From: Paracoccaceae bacterium
Lineage (GTDB): Bacteria; Pseudomonadota; Alphaproteobacteria; Rhodobacterales; Rhodobacteraceae
Length of the DNA: 64,000 nt
Assembly: GCA_902632125.1 (NCBI GenBank)
Contig: CACPBQ010000004.1
Location: forward strand, 1 to 64,000
Reading direction: 5' to 3'
Shown: positions 19,917-28,606 of the stretch, one piece after another
Position numbering within the stretch: position 1 is the first letter of the stretch
Layout: the number at the start of each line of letters is the position of its first letter
The notes under the pieces: model-generated
The model's input: only the letters and a program-made list of their open reading frames with translations
The model's database searches: none
What the model was told of the DNA's origin: nothing
Made by a program: the position numbers and the translations under genes

Positions 19917-20504
19917 TTAGACAGTCTGATTTACAAACAAAATTGAAAACTGACCATCCGACAAGGCCTCAATACCAGTGATCGATAAGTTATCCACGGA
20001 AAACTTCAGGGCCAATTCCTTACTTTCCAATGCGAGAGCTAAAAAAGAACGAATTACACCAGCATGAGTGAAAATAGCTATTTCTCCTTCTTTTCTTTCT
20101 GAAATTATTTTTAGGAGAGGAGGTTGGGTTCTTTGACATAATTCTAGGAAACTTTCACCATTCTGAGGAGAAAATTCAACCAAATCTTTTCCTGAAAGTT
20201 TACCCTGATCAGGAATATTACTGTACGTTAGACCTTCCCAATCACCAAAGTCTTGTTCCCAAAATTCCTCAATTTGCGAAGGTAAAGATTTCTTAGCAAA
20301 CACGGCCTGGTATGTTTTGATACAACGCAATGCTGGGCTTGAGAAAAAAGTCTGACAATGAGCTAATTTTGAGCGCAGCCTTTTTGATGTACGCAACGGA
20401 ACTCTTTCTATGTCCGCATCCGTACTGCCATACAAATAGCCTGACGGATTCACTGGAGCGTGGCGCACAAGCAAAATTTTTAAATTTTGTTGACCTGGAA
20501 TCAA
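19917..20504 (-). CDS. cobC: Histidine phosphatase, probable alpha-ribazole phosphatase CobC
   Basis: A 195-residue histidine-phosphatase-superfamily protein. The catalytic R-H is in LLVRHAPVN at about 12-20; FSSPALRCIKTYQ, EEFWEQDFGDWEGLTYS and FTHAGVIRSFLALAL supply the remaining active-site residues. Given its place between cobD and cobP, the likely role is dephosphorylation of alpha-ribazole 5'-phosphate or adenosylcobalamin 5'-phosphate in nucleotide loop assembly. The start appears to be TTG at 20504; no ATG is available before the conserved strand. It is divergent from cobP with a 45-base gap. Confidence 0.8.
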   Translation of the reverse strand: MIPGQQNLKILLVRHAPVNPSGYLYGSTDADIERVPLRTSKRLRSKLAHCQTFFSSPALRCIKTYQAVFAKKSLPSQIEEFWEQDFGDWEGLTYSNIPDQGKLSGKDLVEFSPQNGESFLELCQRTQPPLLKIISERKEGEIAIFTHAGVIRSFLALALESKELALKFSVDNLSITGIEALSDGQFSILFVNQTV

Positions 20505-20549
20505 AACAGTCTCTTTTTCTCTTTTATAATATGGAGTAACACCAATTTT

Positions 20550-21071
20550 ATGTGCTTAACAATATTGGTTACAGGCGGCGCTCGATCCGGAAAGAGTAGT
20601 TTCGCAGAAAAACGAACCCAAAAACTTGGTTCGTCTTTAATCTATATCGCTACTTCTGAAGTTATCGACTCAGAAATGAAAAAACGCGTAGCGGAACATC
20701 AGGCAAGGCGAGGTTCTGAATGGCAAACTTTACATGCTCCATTAAAATTAATAGAGGCACTTATTGAGACAGATGGGAAAGGGCCTTGTTTAGTAGATTG
20801 CTTAACAATCTGGCTAAATAATCTTATATTTCATAATGAGGATACTGCTGCTGCCATAAAAGAACTAATCACAGCCTTAAAAGAACGCTCTGACCCTGTT
20901 GTTTTAGTTACCAATGAAGTTGGTAGCGGTATTGTTCCTGAAAATGCATTAGCAAGACGATTTCGTGATGAAGCCGGTCGCATGAACCAAAGTATTTCTC
21001 AAATTGCTGATGAGGTGTATGTGAGCATTTCTGGAATTCCACTACAAATAAAACCAAACCCAAAAATATAA
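20550..21071 (+). CDS. cobP: Adenosylcobinamide kinase / guanylyltransferase CobP (CobU)
   Basis: A 173-residue bifunctional enzyme that phosphorylates adenosylcobinamide and then transfers GMP to give AdoCbi-GDP. P-loop VTGGARSGKSSFAE is at about 7-20; YIATSEVIDSEMKKRVAEHQARR, LVDCLTIWLNNL, VTNEVGSGIVPENALARRFRDEAGRMNQ are diagnostic. I take the ATG at 20550 because the family starts with this strand; the longer frame to 20487 would run into the cobC start. cobT follows 16 bases later. Confidence 0.94.
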   Translation: MCLTILVTGGARSGKSSFAEKRTQKLGSSLIYIATSEVIDSEMKKRVAEHQARRGSEWQTLHAPLKLIEALIETDGKGPCLVDCLTIWLNNLIFHNEDTAAAIKELITALKERSDPVVLVTNEVGSGIVPENALARRFRDEAGRMNQSISQIADEVYVSISGIPLQIKPNPKI

Positions 21072-21087
21072 AAGGGCAAAATAAAGT

Positions 21088-22095
21088 ATGGATAACTTCA
21101 AAACCCTGGCAACAATCTCTAATATATTCAAGGAAATGCCCGTCAAAGACATCAAAGCAGAAGCCAGAGCAATTGCCCATCAAAACCAACTGACGAAACC
21201 GCCGGGAGCATTGGGTATTCTCGAAGAATTAGCTATATTTTTGGCAAGCTGGCAGAGAAAAACAAAACCTTCTTTAAGAGCTGTACAAGCATTGGTTTTT
21301 GCTGGAAATCACGGCATTTGCGCTCAAGGAGTAAATCCTTTTCCCCAAGATGTGACAAAGCAGATGGTTGAAAACTTCAAAGCTGGCGGTGCAGCTATAA
21401 ACCAACTTTGTGAATTGAATGGAGCCGATTTAACGGTTGTACCAATTTCTCTCGAAACGCCCACGGCTGATTTTACTAAAAAAGAGGCCATGAGTGAATC
21501 AGAGCTTTGTGAGGCGATGGAAATTGGTGCTCGTTCTGTAAATTTAGATTCTGATTTAATATTATTGGGCGAAATGGGTATTGGTAATTCCACAATTTCA
21601 TCCGCTCTAGCCGCTTCAGTTTTTGGTAGTAGTGTAGAGCGCTGGGTAGGAGCAGGGACAGGTTCAGATCAAAAAGGCCAAGCCCATAAGGCAACCATAA
21701 TTGAATTGGGACTCAAAAAACACGGGGCAAGAAAAAATTTAAGTGCAATTCAAGCATTTGGTGGAAGAGAACAAGCCGCCATTTGTGGGGCCATCCTAGC
21801 CGCAAGGAAGGCTGGCATACCTGTTCTACTTGACGGATTTATATGCACTGCCGCTGCCGCACCCCTATTTGCAACATCAAAAAACAGCCTAGATCACTGC
21901 CTATTTGGACATTTATCTGCAGAACCGGGACACAGACTGTTATTAGAAGCTATGGGGAAATCAGCTATCTTAAATTTAAATATGAGATTGGGAGAAGGTA
22001 CGGGAGCAGCTTTGGCATTATCAATTTTGCGTGGTGCCGTAGCATGCCATAATAATATGACAACTTTCAAAGCAGCAGGTATATCAAAAGTATGA
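21088..22095 (+). CDS. cobT: Nicotinate-nucleotide:DMB phosphoribosyltransferase
   Basis: A 335-residue enzyme that makes alpha-ribazole 5'-phosphate from dimethylbenzimidazole and nicotinate mononucleotide (CobT in Salmonella naming, CobU in the aerobic nomenclature; not the chelatase CobT). Motifs: QLTKPPGALGILEELA, FAGNHGICAQGVNPFPQDVT, LGEMGIGNSTISSAL, GGREQAAICGAILAARKAGIPVLLDGF split over two blocks, and the catalytic Glu in RLGEGTGAALAL. A good AAGGG ribosome site precedes the start. It overlaps cobV by 4 bases. Confidence 0.94.
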   Translation: MDNFKTLATISNIFKEMPVKDIKAEARAIAHQNQLTKPPGALGILEELAIFLASWQRKTKPSLRAVQALVFAGNHGICAQGVNPFPQDVTKQMVENFKAGGAAINQLCELNGADLTVVPISLETPTADFTKKEAMSESELCEAMEIGARSVNLDSDLILLGEMGIGNSTISSALAASVFGSSVERWVGAGTGSDQKGQAHKATIIELGLKKHGARKNLSAIQAFGGREQAAICGAILAARKAGIPVLLDGFICTAAAAPLFATSKNSLDHCLFGHLSAEPGHRLLLEAMGKSAILNLNMRLGEGTGAALALSILRGAVACHNNMTTFKAAGISKV

Positions 22096-22859
22096 GGTGG
22101 CTTCAAAAACGTCTCAAAGAATTACAAGTTTCTATACTTTTTTTAACTCGTCTGCCGGCAGGCACAGTAAAAGGCAATGTACCAAAAATTGCTAATACCG
22201 TTTGGGCTTTTCCAATCGTAGGCTGTATTGTTGGACTAATAATTGGGGGAAGTTGTATCGGACTTCAATGGGCTGGCTTATCTCCTGTTATATCATCCAT
22301 CTTAGCCATCTCTATTGGCCTTCTAGTTACAGGAGCACTTCATGAGGATGGTTTAGCTGATAGCGTTGATGGGTTTGGTGGCGGACAAGATATTCCCAAT
22401 AAACTCGAAATTATGAGGGATAGTAGAATTGGTAGCTATGGTGTTTTAGCCCTAATTTTAACATTGGCTGCGAGAATTTTTGCTCTATCCGATCTTCCAA
22501 GTAATTATCAGATTATAATATTAATAATTAGTATTTCTATGACTAGCCGCTTAGTAATGGCATTTTATCTTTTCTGGTTACCTTCTGCTCGTGAAGACGG
22601 GATGGGACATCATGCCGGTGTCTCAAACCTTACAACTATATTAACGGGCGTAGCTTTTTGTTTGCCAGCAATTCTACTATCTGGAAGTGATATTTTTTGG
22701 GCCTTAATTGGAGTAACGTTGATGGCATTAAGTTTCGGGTTACTAGCCAAAAAGCAAGTTGGAGGCCAGACTGGTGATATTTGTGGGGCTGGGCAAGTTT
22801 TATCTGAGACTACCGGTTTGATAGTTTTGGCAACAATACTCACGAACCCAGTAATTTAG
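22092..22859 (+). CDS. cobV: Adenosylcobinamide-GDP ribazoletransferase CobV (CobS)
   Basis: A 255-residue integral membrane cobalamin synthase that joins AdoCbi-GDP to alpha-ribazole, closing the nucleotide loop. The LTRLPAG start, ALHEDGLADSVDGFGGG, KLEIMRDSRIGSYGVLAL and the C-terminal QVGGQTGDICGAGQVLSE motif with Asp residues are all present, with about six hydrophobic helices. The ATGA overlap couples it to cobT. It is the last biosynthetic gene before the cobalamin riboswitch. Confidence 0.94.
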   Translation: MRWLQKRLKELQVSILFLTRLPAGTVKGNVPKIANTVWAFPIVGCIVGLIIGGSCIGLQWAGLSPVISSILAISIGLLVTGALHEDGLADSVDGFGGGQDIPNKLEIMRDSRIGSYGVLALILTLAARIFALSDLPSNYQIIILIISISMTSRLVMAFYLFWLPSAREDGMGHHAGVSNLTTILTGVAFCLPAILLSGSDIFWALIGVTLMALSFGLLAKKQVGGQTGDICGAGQVLSETTGLIVLATILTNPVI

Positions 22860-22971
22860 CACTCCAGCGGTTCAATTTTATCTTTATAGAAAATTTTACT
22901 TGTCGTTACGAGAGGCAATAACGGCGAAAATTTTGTTTTCATAAACTGTGAATTGAAGCTAGAGATATAAG

Positions 22972-23134
22972 GGTAAGGTAATTTACAAATTATTTAAGGG
23001 AATCTGGTGCTGCACAAGCAAAATCCAGAGCCGCCCCCGCGACTGTAAGCGAAGAGTACAGGTCAATAAGCCACTGGAAAACCGGGAAGGCTGACCAGGT
23101 ATGTCGAAGCGTGAGCCAGGAGACCGACCTTACC
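22972..23134 (+). ncRNA. Cobalamin (adenosylcobalamin) riboswitch aptamer
   Basis: All core elements of the class are visible in order. The closing P1 stem pairs 22972-22979 with 23127-23134 perfectly (GGTAAGGT/ACCTTACC). The GCCGCCCCCGCGACTGTAAG block is at 23030-23049, GCCACTG at 23070-23076, and the B12 box AGCCAGGAGACC at 23114-23125. It should bind adenosylcobalamin and repress the gene that starts at 23181. Confidence 0.95.
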
Positions 23135-23147
23135 ATTTTAACCCAAG

Positions 23148-23174
23148 CCGTCGGGGAAGACGGGTACAAAGGAG
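23148..23174 (+). promoter_or_regulatory. Riboswitch expression platform and ribosome site
   Basis: Directly after the aptamer a 5-base hairpin (CCGTC 23148-23152, GACGG 23159-23163) with a G-rich loop stands just before the ribosome site GGAG at 23171-23174 and the ATG at 23181. There is no T-run, so control is more likely at translation initiation than by termination. The details of alternative pairing are inference. Confidence 0.55.
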
Positions 23175-23180
23175 TACAAA

Positions 23181-23858
23181 ATGCACATCGAACCAGGTGT
23201 AGTTAATGAAGCCAAAATTATTTTAAGTTATGCAACAGCTGCAGGCGCAGCAGGAATTTGTATAAAAAATGCAGTGGATACTTTAAAGCATTCAACCATA
23301 GCAGCTTTCGCTACTCGTCTCTTCGCTGCAACCCTATTAACCGTAGTCTTTTTTGAAGTTCTGCCAAAATTTCCTGTAGGGGTGTCAGAAGTCCATTTCA
23401 TTTTTGGCTCAACACTATTTCTTCTATTTGGATTAGCACCTGCTGCCATTGGGCTGGCTACAGGATTAGCCATTCAGGGCTTATTTCTTGCACCAGCTGA
23501 TCTGCCTCAATATTTTATGAATGCAACGACACTTTTAATTCCACTTTTTGGAATTTCGTGGTTAGCTAATCGGATTATAGCGCCAAAAACTCCATATATT
23601 GATTTGGCTTATACACAAGTCTTGAAACTCTCTGCAATATACCAATCAGGTATAATAGCATGGGTTTCTTTCTGGGCTTTTTATGGTCAAGGCTTTGGAG
23701 TTGAAAATATATCCGCAGTTGTGAGTTTTGGAATCGCTTATCTTTCAGTCATACTTATTGAGCCGATTGTGGATATAGCAGTTCTGGCTTTGGCAAAATC
23801 CAAAAGAGATGCTGCAAGCAGTTCTGTTTTTGCTTCACGCCTCACGCAAACGGGATAA
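23181..23858 (+). CDS. cbiM: CbiM-like cobalt permease, riboswitch controlled
   Basis: A 225-residue polytopic membrane protein with about six hydrophobic segments. The N-terminus MHIEPG matches the M-H-I-x-x-G start of CbiM/NikM proteins, in which the second-position His is a metal ligand; this supports cobalt uptake for the pathway encoded upstream. No CbiN, CbiQ or CbiO partner gene adjoins it, and the next gene is an unrelated ABC operon, so it either acts alone or uses components elsewhere. The cobalamin riboswitch directly upstream is strong independent evidence for a B12-linked role. Confidence 0.82.
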   Translation: MHIEPGVVNEAKIILSYATAAGAAGICIKNAVDTLKHSTIAAFATRLFAATLLTVVFFEVLPKFPVGVSEVHFIFGSTLFLLFGLAPAAIGLATGLAIQGLFLAPADLPQYFMNATTLLIPLFGISWLANRIIAPKTPYIDLAYTQVLKLSAIYQSGIIAWVSFWAFYGQGFGVENISAVVSFGIAYLSVILIEPIVDIAVLALAKSKRDAASSSVFASRLTQTG

Positions 23859-23859
23859 A

Positions 23860-23897
23860 GACAATCATTACTAGATTTAGATTGTGATTGTTTCAGT
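23860..23897 (+). terminator. Possible weak terminator after cbiM
   Basis: Arms GACAATCA (23860-23867) and TGATTGT (23885-23891) can form an A+T-rich hairpin, followed shortly by a short T-run. A second inverted repeat (23903-23909 with 23929-23935, CCAGCAA/TTGCTGG) follows. Neither is a strong classical terminator, but one of them probably separates cbiM from the livK transcript. Confidence 0.35.
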
Positions 23898-23989
23898 TTT
23901 ATCCAGCAATGAATAGCTCAAAAATTCTTTGCTGGGTAAAACCCTATAATTCAAAGAAAAAACAACCTAACGGTCAGATGTATCCTTGG

Positions 23990-24005
23990 CAAACACTTGT
24001 GTTTG
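23990..24005. promoter_or_regulatory. Palindrome upstream of livK, possible operator
   Basis: A perfect 7-base inverted repeat CAAACAC-TT-GTGTTTG lies 42 bases before the livK start. Its place between a likely promoter and the ribosome site suits an operator for a dimeric regulator, but no regulator gene is adjacent. It could also be chance in an A+T-rich spacer. Confidence 0.3.
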
Positions 24006-24047
24006 TGTTTTGCTTAGAATCTAAATTTTGAACAGGGGGGGTAAATA

Positions 24048-25190
24048 ATGAAAAAGGTGTTCAAGTTTCCAATAATAATAGCCACATTACTTTCAGTTAT
24101 TGCAGGAAATGCAATAGCCGAAACAAAAATTGGTATGATAACAACACTTTCTGGTGGTGGTGCCGGCTTAGGTGTTGATGTTCGAGATGGCTTTATGCTT
24201 GCAATCAATCAATCAGGACGATCCGATATAAAGGTAATTATTGAAGACGACCAACGAAAGCCAGACGTAGCGGTCAAACTAGCCGATAAAATGGTTCAAT
24301 CTGAAAAAGTTGACATACTGACAGGGATAATTTGGTCGAATTTAGCAATGGCTGTTGTACCATCCGTTACGGCGCAGGGGAAATTTTATCTATCACCGAA
24401 CGCCGGACCCTCTGCTCTTGCAGGCAAAGGCTGCCATGAAAATTATTTTAACGTCGCCTGGCAAAATGATAATCTTTACGAAGCCGCTGGTGCATACGCA
24501 AACTCCGTTGGTGTTGGAAATTCTTTCGTTTTGGCACCAAATTATCCAGCTGGAAAAGATGCAATTGTTGGATACAAGCGTACCTTCAAAGGAGATATCG
24601 CAGGAGAACTTTATACTAAACTGGGCCAAACTGACTATGCAGCAGAGATTGCGCAGATACGTGCCTCAGGTGCAGAAAATGTTTTCTTCTTTCTACCCGG
24701 CGGTATGGGTATTTCATTCCTGAAACAGTATGCTGCATCAGGCGTGGATATTCCTTTGACCGGTCCAGCATTTTCTTTTGACCAAGGAATTCTACAAGCT
24801 GTTGGTGCTGCTGCCCTAGGTGTTGTCAATACATCTCAGTGGAACAAAGACCTAGATAATGCGGCAAACAAAGCCTTCGTTAAGAGTTTTCAGGATGCCT
24901 ACGGACGTCTTCCATCACTTTATGCCAGCCAAGGCTTTGATACAGCTAATTTGGTGATTTCTGCATTAGAAAAAGCAGATGTCAAAAATGCTGGAGCATT
25001 TCGTGACGCATTACGTGCTGCGGATTTTGAAAGTACGCGTGGCGATTTTAGTTTTGCCAGCAATCAACATCCAATCCAATCTATTTATGCACGCCAAGTT
25101 ATCCAGGAAGGTGACGTCTTCACAAACAAGGTGTTGTCTATGGTATTGGAAAATCACTCAAACGCGTACGTAGACGATTGCAAAATGTAG
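24048..25190 (+). CDS. livK: Branched-chain amino acid type ABC substrate-binding protein
   Basis: A 380-residue periplasmic binding protein of the Leu/Ile/Val family (peripla_BP_6). A typical Sec signal peptide ends at about residue 24 (AIAET), followed by KIGMITTLSGGGAGLGVDVRDGFMLAI, the conserved opening of this family. A long G-run acts as ribosome site just before the ATG. The family binds amino acids but also urea, amides and aromatic acids, and the ligand cannot be told from sequence. First gene of a complete importer operon; a strong stem-loop follows it. Confidence 0.88.
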   Translation: MKKVFKFPIIIATLLSVIAGNAIAETKIGMITTLSGGGAGLGVDVRDGFMLAINQSGRSDIKVIIEDDQRKPDVAVKLADKMVQSEKVDILTGIIWSNLAMAVVPSVTAQGKFYLSPNAGPSALAGKGCHENYFNVAWQNDNLYEAAGAYANSVGVGNSFVLAPNYPAGKDAIVGYKRTFKGDIAGELYTKLGQTDYAAEIAQIRASGAENVFFFLPGGMGISFLKQYAASGVDIPLTGPAFSFDQGILQAVGAAALGVVNTSQWNKDLDNAANKAFVKSFQDAYGRLPSLYASQGFDTANLVISALEKADVKNAGAFRDALRAADFESTRGDFSFASNQHPIQSIYARQVIQEGDVFTNKVLSMVLENHSNAYVDDCKM

Positions 25191-25197
25191 TAAGACT

Positions 25198-25230
25198 GTT
25201 GGGCCATTTTTAAATTGGCCCAACATTTTT
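25198..25230 (+). terminator. Stem-loop with T-run between livK and livH
   Basis: Perfect 8-base arms GTTGGGCC (25198-25205) and GGCCCAAC (25217-25224) are followed by a run of five T. It is a good intrinsic terminator sitting inside the operon, and probably works as a partial terminator or mRNA stabiliser so that the binding protein is made in excess over the membrane components. Confidence 0.75.
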
Positions 25231-25256
25231 AGCATTTGTTAGTTACTATTAACTAG

Positions 25257-26177
25257 ATGTCTTTCGTTTTAATAGCTGAACAAATCCTAAACGGCTTACA
25301 GTTTGGGATAATGTTGTTTTTGATGTCAGCAGGTCTCACACTGATTTTTGGTGTAATGGGTTTGATTAATCTAGCCCACGGCTCTCTTTATATGATTGGG
25401 GCATTTGTAGCTGCAGCGGTAGCCAGCGCTACCGGTTCGTTCATTTTAGCATTAGTAGCAGCTTTGTCTGCTGCAGCGTTAGCCGGAGCTATCGTTGAAA
25501 TAACGATAATACGAAAGTTATACAACAGGAACCACTTAGACCAAGTGCTAGCAACATTTGCTTTAATTCTGATATTTTCAGAAGGTACACGTTGGGTTTT
25601 CGGTTCCTTTCCACTTTACTTGGATGCTCCTTCATACCTGCAAGGCGCTGTGACACTTCCTGGAGGTATCCAGTATCCATTATATAGAATCACACTTATT
25701 TTCTTTGGCCTAATTATAGGTTTAGGTCTTGGTCTCTTAATAACGAAAACACGCCTTGGTGTACAAATCCGTGCGGGGGAAAATGATCGGGAGATGGTAT
25801 CTGCCCTGGGTGTAAATATTTCAAAACTTTATACCTTCATATTTGCTCTTGGTGCTGCCTTAGCGGGCCTTGCTGGTGCATTGGTGGGAGCAATTCAGTC
25901 TGTTGAAGTTGGAATGGGAGAGCCCGTTCTTATTCTGGCTTTTGTAGTAATTGTAATCGGCGGCATAGGTTCTGTAAAAGGAGCCCTTATTGGGAGTATC
26001 TTAGTTGGTCTGACGGATACACTGGGGGGAATATTTTTACCTAAGTTTTTTAGCTTTTTTATGGACCTAGCTACGGCAACAAATGTCGGGTCATCAATTG
26101 CATCAATGTCAATCTACATTCTCATGAGCATTGTTTTAGTATGGCGGCCAACAGGTCTATTTGGACAAAAAGTATGA
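25257..26177 (+). CDS. livH: ABC permease LivH family
   Basis: A 306-residue inner membrane permease of the LivH type. The opening FGIMLFLMSAGLTLIFGVMGLINLAHGSLYMIGAF is a hallmark, and GVQIRAGENDREMVSALGVNISKLYTFIFALGAALAGLAGAL contains the cytoplasmic loop that contacts the ATPases. About eight helices are apparent. It ends in an ATGA overlap with livM. Confidence 0.9.
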   Translation: MSFVLIAEQILNGLQFGIMLFLMSAGLTLIFGVMGLINLAHGSLYMIGAFVAAAVASATGSFILALVAALSAAALAGAIVEITIIRKLYNRNHLDQVLATFALILIFSEGTRWVFGSFPLYLDAPSYLQGAVTLPGGIQYPLYRITLIFFGLIIGLGLGLLITKTRLGVQIRAGENDREMVSALGVNISKLYTFIFALGAALAGLAGALVGAIQSVEVGMGEPVLILAFVVIVIGGIGSVKGALIGSILVGLTDTLGGIFLPKFFSFFMDLATATNVGSSIASMSIYILMSIVLVWRPTGLFGQKV

Positions 26178-27157
26178 TAAAAGAACGCCACCTAAATATC
26201 TTTGTTTTGGGTTTACTTATATTCGTTCCTATCTTCGCATATTGGAATGATCAGCCCTTTACTATTACTTTAATGACCAGAGCTGTAATATTTGCAATTG
26301 CTGCAGTTGGATTAAATCTTGCGCTTGGAATAGGCGGATTTATAAGTTTTGGGCATGCTGCTTTTTTCGGTTTAGGTGGCTACGTCATGGGTATATTAGC
26401 CTGGCATTCCCAAAATTATGTGACACTGGTTGAGTGGCCTATTTTAATTGAAGGCACTAAGTCTATGCCCATAATCTGGATCATTACTATAGCCGCCTCA
26501 GCATTGTTGGCTGCTATAATTGGAATGATATCCCTCAAAACAACTGGCGTTTATTTCATAATGATCACATTAGCATTTGCTCAAATGATGTATTATTTCT
26601 CAACATCTTGGAGCGCTTATGGGGGAGAAGATGGGCTTTCTATCTATGTAAGAAATAACTTCCCAGGCTTGAATACGTTGGATCCAATACAATTCTTTAG
26701 CATTTGCTGTGTTATCCTTTTGATTGTACTTTTCTTTATGGGAAGACTGATTAAGTCTCCCTTCGGACTTGCGCTAAATGCATCGAGACAGTCTAGACAA
26801 CGTATTGAAGCTGTGGGTTTTGATTTCCATAAACTCCAGTTAACAGCATTTATATTGTCAGGAGCTATCACTGGACTCTCTGGTGCTTTATTTGCAGATC
26901 TAAATCGTTTTGTAAGCCCAAGCATGTTTAGTTGGCAACTTAGCGGCGAGTTCATTGTATTTATAATAATTGGGGGGGTAGGCCGTTTATTTGGCCCAGT
27001 TATAGGAGCATTAATTTTTGTTTGGCTGGAGCACTTAATAGGAGGAATAAGTGACTACTGGCACATATTTCTAGGATTTATCCTTCTAGCAATTGTGCTG
27101 TTTGGAAAGGGTGGGATTACTGGCCTTCTATGCCAAAAGGATGCGCAGCATGAGTAA
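26174..27157 (+). CDS. livM: ABC permease LivM family
   Basis: A 327-residue permease. Family features are AVGLNLALGIGGFISFGHAAFFGLGGYVMGIL and ALNASRQSRQRIEAVGFDFHKLQLTAFILSGAITGLSGAL, the EAA-like coupling loop. The start is the ATG at 26174 within the ATGA overlap with livH; the longer frame to 26141 only repeats the livH 3' end. The C-terminus overlaps livG by 8 bases. Confidence 0.9.
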   Translation: MIKERHLNIFVLGLLIFVPIFAYWNDQPFTITLMTRAVIFAIAAVGLNLALGIGGFISFGHAAFFGLGGYVMGILAWHSQNYVTLVEWPILIEGTKSMPIIWIITIAASALLAAIIGMISLKTTGVYFIMITLAFAQMMYYFSTSWSAYGGEDGLSIYVRNNFPGLNTLDPIQFFSICCVILLIVLFFMGRLIKSPFGLALNASRQSRQRIEAVGFDFHKLQLTAFILSGAITGLSGALFADLNRFVSPSMFSWQLSGEFIVFIIIGGVGRLFGPVIGALIFVWLEHLIGGISDYWHIFLGFILLAIVLFGKGGITGLLCQKDAQHE

Positions 27158-27896
27158 CCCTATCCTTGAAGCTAATAAACTGTGTAAAACATTTGGATCA
27201 TTGGTTGCAGTTCAAGATGTTTCAATCGATATTCATAAAGACGAAATTCATGCGGTCATAGGACCCAATGGAGCAGGAAAATCCACTTTAATTTCTCAAA
27301 TATGCGGATCCCTTTCTTCAGATAAAGGATCCGTTTTTTTGCTAGGGAGAGATATAACCAATCTTCCCACCGAGAAGCGTGCATCCTTGGGAATTGGTCG
27401 AACTTTTCAAATATCTGCTTTGGCAAAAGAAGACACTGTTTTAGAAAATGCTATTCTAGGGTCTGTTGGCGCATCGGGAAAACATTGGAGATTTTTTAAT
27501 CCAGTTCTAAAAAATTCCATCCTTAGAGACGAAGCAGAATCTTGTCTCGAGCTTGTTGGGTTAAAAGATCTTATAAACCTGAAAACTGCTACCCTCAGCC
27601 ATGGGCAGCTTAGACTTTTAGAAGTTGCAATTGCTTTAACCCTTAAGCCAAAAGTATTCATTATGGATGAACCGATGGCTGGACTTGGCAGTGATGGAAC
27701 AAAGCAGCTAACCGAATTCCTGGATAAATTGAGAGAGCGCGCTCCGATATTATTGGTTGAACATGATATGGACGCTGTTTTTGCTCTCGCGAATAGAATA
27801 ACCGTTTTAGATTATGGTCGCGTCATTGCATCAGATAATGCCAGCTCAATAAAAAAAGATCCAGAAGTACAGAAAGCTTATTTGGGGGAGGGATAA
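27150..27896 (+). CDS. livG: ABC ATP-binding protein LivG family
   Basis: A 248-residue ATPase. Walker A GPNGAGKST, the LivG-specific GIGRTFQISAL Q-loop, signature LSHGQLRLLEVAIAL (a non-canonical form of LSGGQ), Walker B VFIMDEPMAGL and the LLVEHDMDAVF switch are present. The start is taken at 27150, where the conserved L-x-x-x-x-L-C-K-T-F-G opens and an AAGGA site lies upstream; the frame reaching 27093 runs inside livM. livF follows after 1 base. Confidence 0.92.
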   Translation: MSNPILEANKLCKTFGSLVAVQDVSIDIHKDEIHAVIGPNGAGKSTLISQICGSLSSDKGSVFLLGRDITNLPTEKRASLGIGRTFQISALAKEDTVLENAILGSVGASGKHWRFFNPVLKNSILRDEAESCLELVGLKDLINLKTATLSHGQLRLLEVAIALTLKPKVFIMDEPMAGLGSDGTKQLTEFLDKLRERAPILLVEHDMDAVFALANRITVLDYGRVIASDNASSIKKDPEVQKAYLGEG

Positions 27897-27897
27897 T

Positions 27898-28584
27898 ATG
27901 GGCCTTTTATCTTTATCATCATTGAAAGCCTATTATGGAGAGAGCCAGGCCTTATTTGATGTAAATCTAGAGGTCAATGAAGGCGAAATTGTAGCTTTAA
28001 TGGGGCGCAACGGCACCGGGAAAAGCACAACAGTAAAATCAATTTTTCAAATGATACCAACAAAGGGTGAGTTATTATTTTCAGGTAAAAATCTTAATAA
28101 ACTGAAGAGTTTCCAAATATCTCGACTGGGAGCTGGACTTGTGCCTGAAGGTCGAAGAATTTTTGGCCAACTATCAGTTAAAGAAAACCTTATTGCCGCA
28201 TGTAGAGAAGGAAGATGGAACATAGAAGAAATAAATAACTTGTTTCCAAAACTAAAAGAAAGAACTGGCCAAGTAGCATCATCTCTTTCGGGTGGAGAAC
28301 AGCAGATGCTTGCTATAGCTCGCGCTTTAATGACTAACCCTCACCTACTGATCTTGGATGAAGCAACTGAAGGATTAGCTCCAATTATTCGCCAAGAAAT
28401 TTGGTCTGCTATAAAAACTTTAAGAAATGATACAGGTTTAGCAATTTTAATCATTGATAAATCTATTAAGGAGCTTCGCCAGATTTGTGACAGAGTTGTA
28501 ATTCTTGAGAAAGGCAGAACTGTATGGCGGGGAAATATAGATCAGTTATCAAATGAGATTACCCAAGAATTTATTGGCGTTTAA
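27898..28584 (+). CDS. livF: ABC ATP-binding protein LivF family
   Basis: A 228-residue ATPase partner of LivG. It contains YGESQALFDVNLEV, Walker A GRNGTGKSTT, the LivF mark GLVPEGRRIFGQLSVKENL, signature SLSGGEQQMLAIARALM and Walker B LLILDEATEGLAP. The catalytic Glu is retained. It follows livG by a single base and precedes the hydrolase gene by 22 bases. Confidence 0.92.
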   Translation: MGLLSLSSLKAYYGESQALFDVNLEVNEGEIVALMGRNGTGKSTTVKSIFQMIPTKGELLFSGKNLNKLKSFQISRLGAGLVPEGRRIFGQLSVKENLIAACREGRWNIEEINNLFPKLKERTGQVASSLSGGEQQMLAIARALMTNPHLLILDEATEGLAPIIRQEIWSAIKTLRNDTGLAILIIDKSIKELRQICDRVVILEKGRTVWRGNIDQLSNEITQEFIGV

Positions 28585-28606
28585 ACCCTACGGAGAATTT
28601 TGAATA

